Assembly (NCBI RefSeq): GCF_015712165.1
Contig: NZ_JADPZX010000001.1
Span: 930,001 to 994,000 of the forward strand
Direction: 5' to 3'
Length of the DNA stretch: 64,000 nt
Source of the DNA: Streptomyces spinoverrucosus
GTDB lineage: Bacteria > Actinomycetota > Actinomycetes > Streptomycetales > Streptomycetaceae
Part shown: positions 35,652 through 42,839 of the stretch, in pieces
Layout of the letters: each line of letters begins with the position of its first letter
Position numbering within the stretch: the stretch's first letter is position 1
The notes under the pieces: model-generated
Seen by the model: the letters and a program-made list of their open reading frames with translations, nothing else
The model's database searches: none
What the model was told of the DNA's origin: nothing
Program-made: the position numbers and the translations under genes

Positions 35652-36110
35652 ATGGTGCTGCGGATCGTGCTCGGGACGGTGTACACGGCGATGGCGATCG
35701 GCCAGCTCGCCTCCTTCGGGCACATGCCCGGGATTCTGGCCGCGTACGGGCTGGTGGACGGCGCCGCCGCGACCGCGCTGGCCGTGGCACTGATCGCGGG
35801 CGAGCTGGTGGCCGGCGTCTGGTTCCTGGCCCGCCCGCGGTCGAAGGCCCTGGCGCCGGTGTGGGTGTACACGGGTGTATCGGTGGTGTGGACGGTGCTG
35901 GCCGTGCAGGCGTACGCGCGGGGCCTGGCGGTGGACAACTGCGGCTGCTTCGGCCTCTACCTCACGCAGCGGCTGAGCTGGTTCGTGCTGCTGCAGGACG
36001 CCCTGACGCTGCTCTACGCGGGCATCCTGATCCGCTCCGCCCACCGGTCGCCCGCCCCGCTGCCCTCCCACGAAGGGGAGGAGGCGAGAGGTGATGTCCG
36101 CATCCCGTGA
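35652..36110 (+). CDS. MauE/DoxX-like four-helix membrane protein
   Basis: A 152-residue membrane protein of the MauE (methylamine-utilisation) type. It has four helices, and a Cys pair in VDNCGCFGLYLTQRLSWF near 96 resembles the redox-active cysteines of MauE, which supports disulfide formation in periplasmic enzymes. No ribosome site is seen before the ATG and the predicted transcription start coincides with it, so the message is probably leaderless. A GTG at 35631 would lie upstream of the -10. It is first in an operon with a MerT-like gene, a radical SAM enzyme and a methyltransferase. Confidence 0.75.
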   Translation: MVLRIVLGTVYTAMAIGQLASFGHMPGILAAYGLVDGAAATALAVALIAGELVAGVWFLARPRSKALAPVWVYTGVSVVWTVLAVQAYARGLAVDNCGCFGLYLTQRLSWFVLLQDALTLLYAGILIRSAHRSPAPLPSHEGEEARGDVRIP

Positions 36111-36402
36111 ACGGTCCGGTCCCCGCGGCCTCGCGGCAATCGTGGGTGCCGGCCTGCTGATGGTGGTGTGCTGCGCGGGCCCGCTGCTCGTGGCCGGTGG
36201 AGCACTCGGCGCCGTCGGAGGTGCCATGGCCAACTGGTGGCTGATCACCGTCGGTGCGGTCGTGCTGCTCGCCGGCGCCGGCTATGCCCTGCGCTGCCGA
36301 GCGCGTCGTCGCCGGGGCGCCGGGCCGGAGGAGTGCTGCACGACCGTCCCCGCAGGTCCCCAGCCACACGAAGAAGCCGATCCGGACGGCGACGTCCGCT
36401 GA
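36094..36402 (+). CDS. Small MerT-like membrane protein with Cys pairs
   Basis: A 102-residue protein with two membrane helices. Helix 1 contains a vicinal Cys pair before Pro (VVCCAGPLLVAGGALGAVGG), as in mercury transporter MerT, and a second Cys pair occurs in the cytosolic tail (PEECCTTV). ATG at 36094 lies inside the end of the MauE-like gene (17-base overlap) and follows GGAGGAGGCGAGAGG. Metal or thiol traffic across the membrane is a reasonable guess. Homology to MerT is by pattern only. Confidence 0.6.
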   Translation: MSASRERSGPRGLAAIVGAGLLMVVCCAGPLLVAGGALGAVGGAMANWWLITVGAVVLLAGAGYALRCRARRRRGAGPEECCTTVPAGPQPHEEADPDGDVR

Positions 36403-36433
36403 ACCAATCCCCCAGGGAAGAGGGAGTTCTACG

Positions 36434-38002
36434 ATGACGCAGACACCGGCGCCGAGGCGCAAGGCGGACCGGGACGAGGTGTTCGTGGAGTTCACCAAGT
36501 CCATCTGTCCGCTGTGCAAGACACCCATCGACGCGCAGGTCAACATCCGCGCGGACAAGGTGTACCTGCGCAAACGCTGCCGCGACCACGGCGAGTTCGA
36601 GGCGCTGGTGTACGGGGACGCGGAGGAGTACCTGTCCTCGGCGCGCTTCAACAAGCCCGGCACGATCCCCCTGACGTTCCAGACCGAGGTGAAGGACGGC
36701 TGCCCGCTCGACTGCGGCCTGTGCCCGGAGCACAAGCAGCACGCCTGCCTGGGCATCATCGAGGTCAACACCGGCTGCAACCTGGACTGCCCGATCTGCT
36801 TCGCCGACTCCGGGCACCAGAGCGACGGCTACTCCATCACCCATGAGCAGTGCGAGCGGATGCTCGACGCCTTCGTCGCCTCCGAGGGCGAGGCGGAGGT
36901 GGTGATGTTCTCCGGAGGCGAGCCCACCATCCACAAGCACATCCTCGACTTCATCGACCTCGCCCAGGCCCGGCCGATCAAGAACGTCAACCTCAACACC
37001 AACGGCATCCGCCTGGCCACCGACAAGAACTTCGTCGCCGAAATCGGCAAACGCAACCAGGTGCCGGGCCACTCGGTGAACGTCTATCTCCAGTTCGACG
37101 GCTTCGACGAGCGCACCCATCTGGAGATCCGGGGCCGGGACCTGCGCACGTTCAAGCAACGGGCCCTGGACAACTGCGCGCAAGTCGGGCTGACCGTCAC
37201 CCTCGTCGCGGCCATCGAGCGGGGCCTGAACGAGCACGAGCTCGGGGCGATCATCGAGTACGGCATCGACCACCCAGCCGTACGGTCCGTCGCCTTCCAG
37301 CCGGTCACCCACTCCGGCCGGCACGTGGAGTTCGACCCGCTGAACCGGCTCACCAACCCGGACGTCATCCGGCTGATCAACGAACAACGGCCCGACTGGT
37401 TCCAGAAGGGCGACTTCTTCCCCGTACCGTGCTGCTTCCCCACCTGCCGCTCCATCACCTACCTCCTGGTGGACGGCGAACCGGGCAACCGCACCGTCGT
37501 GCCCATCCCGCGGCTGCTGAACGTGGAGGACTACCTCGACTACGTCACCAACCGCGTCATGCCCGACGCCGGCATCCGCGAGGCCCTGGAGAAACTGTGG
37601 TCGGCCTCCGCGTTCATGGGGACCGAGACGACCGAGGACAAGCTCCGTGCGACCGCCGAGGCCCTGGACTGCGCGGACGCCTGCGGCATCGACCTGCCCG
37701 AGACCGTCAAGCAGCTGAACGACAAGGCGTTCATGATCGTCGTGCAGGACTTCCAGGACCCCTACACCCTCAACGTCAAGCAGCTGATGAAGTGCTGCGT
37801 CGAGGAGATCACCCCCGACGGACGCCTGATCCCCTTCTGCGCGTACAACTCCGTCGGCTACCGCGAACAGGTCCGCGAGCAGATGTCCGGTGTCCCCGTC
37901 GCCCCGGTCGCCCCGAACGCGCTGCCCCTCGCGGGCCGGCTGACGACGACCCCGTACGGCTCGAAGACCACCCGCACCCAGAGCGAGGAGCGCCGGCCGT
38001 GA
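36434..38002 (+). CDS. Radical SAM enzyme, tetraether synthase (Tes/MJ0619)-like
   Basis: A 522-residue radical SAM protein. The N-terminus has a rubredoxin-like knuckle (Cys25-x2-Cys28 and Cys49), followed by an extra cluster motif (Cys90, 94, 97, 105 in GCPLDCGLCPEHKQHAC) and the SAM cluster motif C-x3-C-x2-C (Cys115, 119, 122). This layout, with the FSGGEPTIH SAM motif and a Cys-rich C-terminus (CCFPTC, LMKCCVEE, FCAYN), matches the MJ0619 family, whose archaeal member joins lipid chains into tetraethers. Bacterial homologues are mostly uncharacterised. It is third in the operon and its stop overlaps the methyltransferase GTG. Confidence 0.8.
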   Translation: MTQTPAPRRKADRDEVFVEFTKSICPLCKTPIDAQVNIRADKVYLRKRCRDHGEFEALVYGDAEEYLSSARFNKPGTIPLTFQTEVKDGCPLDCGLCPEHKQHACLGIIEVNTGCNLDCPICFADSGHQSDGYSITHEQCERMLDAFVASEGEAEVVMFSGGEPTIHKHILDFIDLAQARPIKNVNLNTNGIRLATDKNFVAEIGKRNQVPGHSVNVYLQFDGFDERTHLEIRGRDLRTFKQRALDNCAQVGLTVTLVAAIERGLNEHELGAIIEYGIDHPAVRSVAFQPVTHSGRHVEFDPLNRLTNPDVIRLINEQRPDWFQKGDFFPVPCCFPTCRSITYLLVDGEPGNRTVVPIPRLLNVEDYLDYVTNRVMPDAGIREALEKLWSASAFMGTETTEDKLRATAEALDCADACGIDLPETVKQLNDKAFMIVVQDFQDPYTLNVKQLMKCCVEEITPDGRLIPFCAYNSVGYREQVREQMSGVPVAPVAPNALPLAGRLTTTPYGSKTTRTQSEERRP

Positions 38003-38790
38003 ACCACGAGGAGATCAAGTCCTGCTGCGCGGACGCGTACTCCAAGGACATCGTCGCGCTACTGCTCGGGGACTCCTACCACCCCGGCGGCATCGCCCTG
38101 ACCCGCCGCCTCGCCGACCGGCTCGCGCTCACTCCCGGCGGGCGGGTCCTCGACGTCGCCTCGGGCCGCGGCACCACCGCGCTCCTGCTCGCCGGCGCTT
38201 ACGGGGTGCGAGCGGACGGCATCGACTACGCGCCCGCCAACACCGCCCTCGCCCAGGGAGCCGCCGAAGCCGCAGGGCTGGCCGACCGGGCCGCCTTCAC
38301 CACCGGCGACGCCGAGCACCTGCCCTACGACAACGAGGTCTTCGACGCGGTGGTGTCCGAGTGCGCGCTGTGCACCTTCCCCGACAAGCCCAGGGCCGCA
38401 GCCGAAGTCGCCCGCGTCCTGAAACCCGGCGGACGCCTCGGCATCACCGACGTCACCGCCGACACCGACCGCCTCCCGCCCGAACTGCGCGGGCTGACCG
38501 CCCGCATCGCCTGCATCGCCGACGCCCGCCCGCTCGACGACTACGCCAAGGTCCTCGCCGCTGCCGGGCTGCGCACCCTCACCACTGAACGCCACGACGA
38601 GGCGATGATCCGCATGATCGACCAGGTCCAGGCCCGCCTGGACCTGCTCCGCATCACCGCCCCGGCCCGGCTCGCCGACGCCGGCGTCGACCTGACCGCG
38701 GCCCCGGGCATCCTGGACGCGGCCCGCGCCGCCGTCACCGACGGCGTACTCGGCTACGCCCTGCTGACCGCCGTGAAGTCAGCACCCTGA
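37999..38790 (+). CDS. SAM-dependent methyltransferase (ArsM/UbiE-like)
   Basis: A 263-residue class I methyltransferase. GTG at 37999 overlaps the radical SAM stop (GTGA), so the two enzymes are made together. It begins with IKSCCADAYSKDIVALLLGD, a Cys-Cys-x4-Tyr N-terminus recalling arsenite methyltransferases; motif I is RVLDVASGRGTTALLLA near 50 and motif IV SECALCTFPDKPRAAAEVA near 118. Isolated Cys residues occur at positions reminiscent of ArsM, but the arsenic-binding set is not complete, so the substrate (metalloid, lipid or other) is open. A perfect hairpin ends the operon. Confidence 0.75.
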   Translation: MNHEEIKSCCADAYSKDIVALLLGDSYHPGGIALTRRLADRLALTPGGRVLDVASGRGTTALLLAGAYGVRADGIDYAPANTALAQGAAEAAGLADRAAFTTGDAEHLPYDNEVFDAVVSECALCTFPDKPRAAAEVARVLKPGGRLGITDVTADTDRLPPELRGLTARIACIADARPLDDYAKVLAAAGLRTLTTERHDEAMIRMIDQVQARLDLLRITAPARLADAGVDLTAAPGILDAARAAVTDGVLGYALLTAVKSAP

Positions 38791-38819
38791 CGTACCCGGC
38801 GATCTACCGCCGGGTACGT
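38790..38819 (+). terminator. Perfect 12-bp hairpin ending the radical SAM operon
   Basis: Arms 38790-38801 and 38808-38819 (ACGTACCCGGCG and its exact complement) surround a 6-base loop, starting at the methyltransferase stop. The last two bases are also the first two of Crp-type site D. Confidence 0.7.
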
Positions 38820-38831
38820 AAGCGCCCTCAC
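38818..38831 (+). promoter_or_regulatory. Crp/Fnr-type site D, promoter leading to the crp/fnr-type gene
   Basis: GTAAGCGCCCTCAC has one arm mismatch. TAGCGT (38855-38860) is centred 33 bases away, the same geometry as sites A-C. The downstream pair includes the Crp/Fnr regulator itself, implying autoregulation. Confidence 0.65.
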
Positions 38832-38904
38832 ATACCTGCATGTGCCCTGCGTCCTAGCGTCAGCGACGAGAACGGAAGTCACCGCAACAGGGAGGACGAT
38901 CACC

Positions 38905-39390
38905 ATGGCCACCACCGTGCAGGCATCCCCGAAGACAGCCGCGATCCCGATGTACGCGATGTGGGGTGCCGCGGCCGGGCTCGTCGGCGGCATCGGGATG
39001 GGCATCTGGATGTCGGTGTCCCGACCGATGATGGACACCGCCATGATCACCATGGTCGCCGGGCTCCTCGGCTCCACCAACGCCTTCGCCGGCTGGCTGA
39101 TCCACCTCGGGATCGCCACCTTCGCCGGCACCACCTTCGGCGTGGTACTGGGGCAGTTCGCCCAGCGCATCGCCCCCGCCGTCGTCCTCGGCCTCGCCTA
39201 CGGCGCGGTGTGGTGGACTCTCGGCGCGCTGTGGATCATGCCCGCCAACATGGGCATGCCCGTCTTCGAGTGGAACGACGTCACCGCCTCCAGCCTCGGC
39301 GCCCACCTCGTCTTCGGCCTCCTCGCCGGCGCCACCTTCGCGTCCATCGCCCAAACGATGGGCAAGCACACCAGCCCGGCCCGCCGATGA
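38905..39390 (+). CDS. Four-helix membrane protein, unknown
   Basis: A 161-residue inner-membrane protein with four or five hydrophobic segments (MWGAAAGLVGGIGMGIWMSV near 20; LIHLGIATFAGTTFGVVLGQ near 70; IAPAVVLGLAYGAVWWTLGA near 92; HLVFGLLAGATFASIAQ). Met residues cluster in MDTAMITM and IMPANMGMP, which could bind a metal ion, but I do not recognise the family. GGGAGG lies upstream of the ATG at 38905. Its promoter carries site D, and it precedes the Crp/Fnr-type regulator, probably on the same transcript. Confidence 0.65.
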   Translation: MATTVQASPKTAAIPMYAMWGAAAGLVGGIGMGIWMSVSRPMMDTAMITMVAGLLGSTNAFAGWLIHLGIATFAGTTFGVVLGQFAQRIAPAVVLGLAYGAVWWTLGALWIMPANMGMPVFEWNDVTASSLGAHLVFGLLAGATFASIAQTMGKHTSPARR

Positions 39391-39575
39391 ACCGCGAAGC
39401 TCCCGCGTCACCACCCGGCCCCACCGCCCCACCGGGTGCGGCGCCACGCCGCATAACCATCGACGGCGCGGCAGTGCCCTACTGTCTGGCCAACAACGCA
39501 GAGGCGCTGGCCAGCCCGGCATGGGGCGCCGCACCTCCACCATGGGCCCCGGGACGACGCGAGGAAACGCACCAC

Positions 39576-40292
39576 ATGAACCACGCCACATCGGACGACG
39601 ACGCCGAGCGGACCTGGTGCCTGGCCGAGGTCGACATCTTCTGCGACCTGAACGAAGCGGAGATGGAAGCCATCGCCGCCGCGGCACCAATGAAGACCTA
39701 CCACGCGGGCGAGATCCTCTACTCGCCCACCCAGCCCTCCGAGGTGCTCTTCATCCTCAAGAAGGGCCGGGTCCGCGTCTTCAGGGTCTCCGCCGACGGC
39801 CGCGCGCTGACGACCGCGATCATCTCTCCGGGCACCATCTTCGGCGAGATGGTCCTGCTCGGGCAGCACATGTACGACAACTACGCCGAAGCCCTCGACG
39901 ACACCGTCGTCTGCGTCATGAGCCGCACGGACGTCCACAAGTTCCTGCTCTCGGACGCCCGGATCGCCGCCCGGATCACCGCGATCCTCGGCCGCCGACT
40001 CGCCGACCTCGAACAGCGGCTGTCCGACAGCGTCTTCAAGACCGTCGCCCAGCGCATCGCCACCACGCTGACCACCCTCACCAGTGCCCAGCCCCCGGCC
40101 GGACCCCTGCGGCCGGTCGGACGCCACCCGCAGATCGCTCTGACCCACGAACAGCTCGCCGCGCTCGCCGGCACCTCCCGCGAGACCTGCACCAAGGTCC
40201 TGCGCGACTACGCCGACCACGGCCTGCTCCGCCTGGCCCGCGGACGCATCACCGTCCTCGACCCCGAACGGCTCAAGGACGCCGCGGGCTGA
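39576..40292 (+). CDS. Crp/Fnr-family transcriptional regulator
   Basis: A 238-residue regulator. The cyclic-nucleotide-binding-like barrel spans ~15-140 (MKTYHAGEILYSPTQPSEVL, then ISPGTIFGEMVLLG), then the dimer helix and a Crp-type winged helix (LTHEQLAALAGTSRETCTKV). The recognition helix keeps R-E-T-x-x-K, close to R-E-T-V-G-R of Crp, which reads GTGA half-sites. Only two N-terminal cysteines are present, not the Fnr four-Cys cluster. ATG at 39576 has GAGGAA upstream; an in-frame ATG at 39387 would add a Pro-rich 63 residues. Palindromes of the matching type lie before at least four nearby units, so this is their probable activator. Confidence 0.85.
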   Translation: MNHATSDDDAERTWCLAEVDIFCDLNEAEMEAIAAAAPMKTYHAGEILYSPTQPSEVLFILKKGRVRVFRVSADGRALTTAIISPGTIFGEMVLLGQHMYDNYAEALDDTVVCVMSRTDVHKFLLSDARIAARITAILGRRLADLEQRLSDSVFKTVAQRIATTLTTLTSAQPPAGPLRPVGRHPQIALTHEQLAALAGTSRETCTKVLRDYADHGLLRLARGRITVLDPERLKDAAG

Positions 40293-40380
40293 CGTCACCG
40301 AACCGTAAGCAGCGATCCGCTGCCCGCCCGAGCTCCCAGCAACTACTTTCGCCACCACCACCGACCCACAGGAGTCCTCG

Positions 40381-40965
40381 TTGCGCGCCCGCACCCTCCT
40401 CCCGGCCACCCTGGCCGCTGCCCTCCTCACCCTCACGGCATGCGGATCCGGCGAAGGCTCCACGTCCGGCAGCGGCGCGGGTGCTGCCCCCACGTCGGAG
40501 GCGTCATCCCCCGCTCAGCCGGCGGCCTCGAACGGCAGCGGGGCGGAGGGGGCGCAGGTGCCGAAGGTGCTGAACTTCTCCGCAACCACCGTGGACGGCA
40601 AGCCGTTCGACGCGAAGATGCTCGCGGGCAAGCCGACGGTGCTGTGGTTCTGGGCGCCGTGGTGCCCCACCTGCAAGGGGCAGGCAGCCGAGACCGCGAA
40701 GGTCGCCGCCGACAACGCGGGCAAGGTGAACGTCGTCGGCGTCGCCGGCCTCGACAAGAACGCCGCCATGCGCGACTTCGTCGCCGACACGGGCACCGGC
40801 TCCTTCCCCCACGTGTCCGACGAGAACGGTGAGGTGTGGAAGCGGTTCGAGGTCACCCAGCAGAGCCACTACGTGATCCTCGACAAGACCGGCAAGACCG
40901 TCTACGAAGGCGTCCTGCCTGGCGGCAAGGGGCTCGCCGACAAGGTCGCCGGACTCACCGGCTGA
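40381..40965 (+). CDS. Thioredoxin-like lipoprotein (TlpA/ResA type)
   Basis: A 194-residue exported lipoprotein. TTG at 40381 follows AGGAG; the lipobox LTAC places the lipidated Cys at 21, then comes a Ser/Gly/Ala linker and a thioredoxin domain with active-site Trp-Cys95-Pro-Thr-Cys98 and the cis-Pro region QQSHYVILDKTG. It faces the outside of the membrane. The next gene encodes a CcdA-type electron conduit, the normal partner that keeps such proteins reduced. Likely a thiol-disulfide reductase for extracytoplasmic proteins or cytochrome c. Confidence 0.85.
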   Translation: MRARTLLPATLAAALLTLTACGSGEGSTSGSGAGAAPTSEASSPAQPAASNGSGAEGAQVPKVLNFSATTVDGKPFDAKMLAGKPTVLWFWAPWCPTCKGQAAETAKVAADNAGKVNVVGVAGLDKNAAMRDFVADTGTGSFPHVSDENGEVWKRFEVTQQSHYVILDKTGKTVYEGVLPGGKGLADKVAGLTG

Positions 40966-40978
40966 GCACGACACCGCC

Positions 40979-41842
40979 ATGGCCGACCTCCCCCTCGCAC
41001 TCGCGCTCGGCGCCGGCATGCTCGCCGCCGTCAACCCGTGCGGCTTCGCCCTGCTCCCCGCCTACCTCTCCCTGCTCGTCCTCGGCGACGACACCCCCAG
41101 CCGCACCGTCGCCGTCGGCCGTGCCCTGGCCGCCACCACCGCCATGACCGCCGGTTTCGCTGCCCTCTTCGCCGTCTTCGGCCTCGCCATCCAGCCCGTC
41201 GCCGGGCAGGTCCAGCAGCACCTGCCCTGGTTCACCATCGCCTTCGGCCTGCTGCTAGCCGCCGCCGGAGCCTGGCTGCTCGCGGGCCGGCAACTGCCCA
41301 GCATGGCCCCGAAACTCCGGCGCGCACCGAAGGTGACCCGTTCCCTGCCTTCCATGGCGCTGTTCGGCGCGGCGTACGCCACCGCCTCCCTCGGCTGCAC
41401 CATCGCCCCGTTCCTCGCCATCGTCGTCTCCGCCTTCCGCAGCGGCTCCACCGGCGAAGGCATCGCCCTGTTCGCCGCCTACGCCGCCGGGATGGGCCTG
41501 ATCGTCGGCGCCGCGTCCCTGACCGTCGCCCTCACCCGCACCACCGCCGTCACTCGCCTGCGCCGCCTCGGCGCGATCGCCCCCCGGCTCGGCGGCGGCC
41601 TGCTCCTCCTGGTCGGCGCCTACGTCGCCTACTACGGCTGGTACGAGATACGCGCCCTGCGCAACCCCACCACCACCGACCCCGTCATCGACACGGCGGC
41701 CAGCATCCAGCGAACCGTTGCCGACACCCTGGACACCGCGGGACCCGCCGCGATCGCCGCAATCTTCGCGCTCCTGCTGCTCGCCACACTTGTCATCCGG
41801 CGACGCAAGCGCACGAGCCGGCACACCGGCTTCCAACCATGA
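40979..41842 (+). CDS. CcdA/DsbD-type cytochrome c biogenesis membrane protein
   Basis: A 287-residue protein with six or more helices. The conserved Cys motifs are in AAVNPCGFALLPAYLSLLV (Cys ~21) and ATASLGCTIAPFLAIV (Cys ~140), which carry electrons from cytoplasmic thioredoxin to an external partner. It begins 13 bases after the TlpA gene and is clearly in its operon. A final helix beyond the core (TAGPAAIAAIFALLLLATLVI) and a basic tail are extra. Confidence 0.85.
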   Translation: MADLPLALALGAGMLAAVNPCGFALLPAYLSLLVLGDDTPSRTVAVGRALAATTAMTAGFAALFAVFGLAIQPVAGQVQQHLPWFTIAFGLLLAAAGAWLLAGRQLPSMAPKLRRAPKVTRSLPSMALFGAAYATASLGCTIAPFLAIVVSAFRSGSTGEGIALFAAYAAGMGLIVGAASLTVALTRTTAVTRLRRLGAIAPRLGGGLLLLVGAYVAYYGWYEIRALRNPTTTDPVIDTAASIQRTVADTLDTAGPAAIAAIFALLLLATLVIRRRKRTSRHTGFQP

Positions 41843-41990
41843 TCAAAGGCCCCGGACACGAGGAGGATCTCCTCCCTCCCTGCCGCAGAGGCCATGCTGG
41901 CGACCCTCATGCCGGACGTGCTGGGAAAACCAGATCCAGTCGCCTCTGACCGGCCCGGCTCCTCCCGTCTCGGCTCCGGCTGCCGGACCG

Positions 41991-42221
41991 TCATGCGGGT
42001 GGCAGGCGCGTTGACCGACTCCGGCGGTACGCACGCCACCGGCGGCGCAGCCAGTCGCCGGCCTCTCCCACCGCGACCAGCAGCACCGCCGATGCCGCGC
42101 ACCGCGCAAGGTCCGTGGGCTGGTCTGCGGCCCGGCTCCCCAGCCACAGCAGCAGCGTGAGCCCACCCCACCACAGGACGACGGAGGCGATCGCGCGCCG
42201 TCGGCGCGTCGCCCCGCTCAC
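41991..42221 (-). CDS. Small two-helix membrane protein
   Basis: A 76-residue protein: basic N-terminus, helix SVVLWWGGLTLLLWLG, helix CAASAVLLVAVGEAGDWL, then an Arg-rich tail. GTG at 42221 overlaps the stop of the 98-residue gene (GTGA). No family is recognised. It is the last of the small membrane-protein genes between ccdA and sulP. Confidence 0.5.
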   Translation of the reverse strand: MSGATRRRRAIASVVLWWGGLTLLLWLGSRAADQPTDLARCAASAVLLVAVGEAGDWLRRRWRAYRRSRSTRLPPA

Positions 42222-42514
42222 CCGGTGGCCCTCAAGGCCCGGTGCGCCGCGACGGCCGCAACCAACGATCCCGTGACGGCCAGGACTCCGGCGACGGTGG
42301 TCGCGGCCATGATGAGCCCGGGTGAGGCGCCGGCCAGCCGCGGCACCGCGTTGAGCGGCGCGGCCATGTAGAGGGCCAGCAGGGCCCACCCGCGCGGGCG
42401 CATCGGGGCGAGCCGGGAGTGCAGGCGTTGCGGCACGCGCCCGGTGATCAGGGCCAGCGCGGCCGGGAGCAGGGTGAGGGAGCAGACGGCAAGTCCGGTC
42501 CAGTGCCAGATCAC
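42218..42514 (-). CDS. Small three-helix membrane protein
   Basis: A 98-residue protein with three hydrophobic segments (HWTGLAVCSLTLLPAALALI; GWALLALYMAAPLNAVP; TTVAGVLAVTGSLVAAVAAH). I do not recognise it. Coupled by GTGA overlap to the 76-residue gene downstream, so a two-part membrane complex is possible. Confidence 0.5.
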   Translation of the reverse strand: MIWHWTGLAVCSLTLLPAALALITGRVPQRLHSRLAPMRPRGWALLALYMAAPLNAVPRLAGASPGLIMAATTVAGVLAVTGSLVAAVAAHRALRATG

Positions 42515-42543
42515 GGGCGTCGTGGTCTTCCTGTGCGGGTGGT

Positions 42544-42708
42544 TCAGCGGCGGGTGGCGGCGGTCATGACGAGTCCGGTGGTCAGGGCGGCAAGCCCGGT
42601 GACCAGGACGGGCAGGCCAGGGCCGGGCAGGACGTACATGGCCGCCCCTGACAGGGACAGCACCGCTCCTGCAGTCGCCAGGACGGTCCCGATGCGGTGT
42701 TCGGACAC
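42544..42708 (-). CDS. Small membrane protein, 54 aa
   Basis: GTG at 42708 is preceded by GGAAGAAG. The product has two short hydrophobic segments (IGTVLATAGAVLSLSGAAMYV; LPVLVTGLAALTTGLVMTA) around a Pro-Gly turn. No family is recognised. It probably shares a transcript with the two genes after it. Confidence 0.45.
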   Translation of the reverse strand: MSEHRIGTVLATAGAVLSLSGAAMYVLPGPGLPVLVTGLAALTTGLVMTAATRR

Positions 42709-42790
42709 GCTGCTTCTTCCCTTCGGATCGGGTGAACTCGAACGGTGGTCAGGGGCGGCGGGTGCCGTTAGGGTCCCGAGACTGCCATCA

Positions 42791-42814
42791 GCCTCCCGCC
42801 GTGGGGCAGGAGGC
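42791..42814 (-). terminator. Hairpin terminator after sulP
   Basis: Ten-base arms (42791-42800 and 42805-42814) pair at nine positions round GTGG, 26 bases beyond the sulP stop on the minus strand. Confidence 0.6.
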
Positions 42815-42839
42815 CGGTGACTGCTGGACTCGGTGGCGG

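Noticed and set aside
40300..40380. A GTAAG half-site before the TlpA gene as a fifth Crp-type site.
   Set aside because: The second arm (CTCAC) is missing and no -10 lies at the shared distance.
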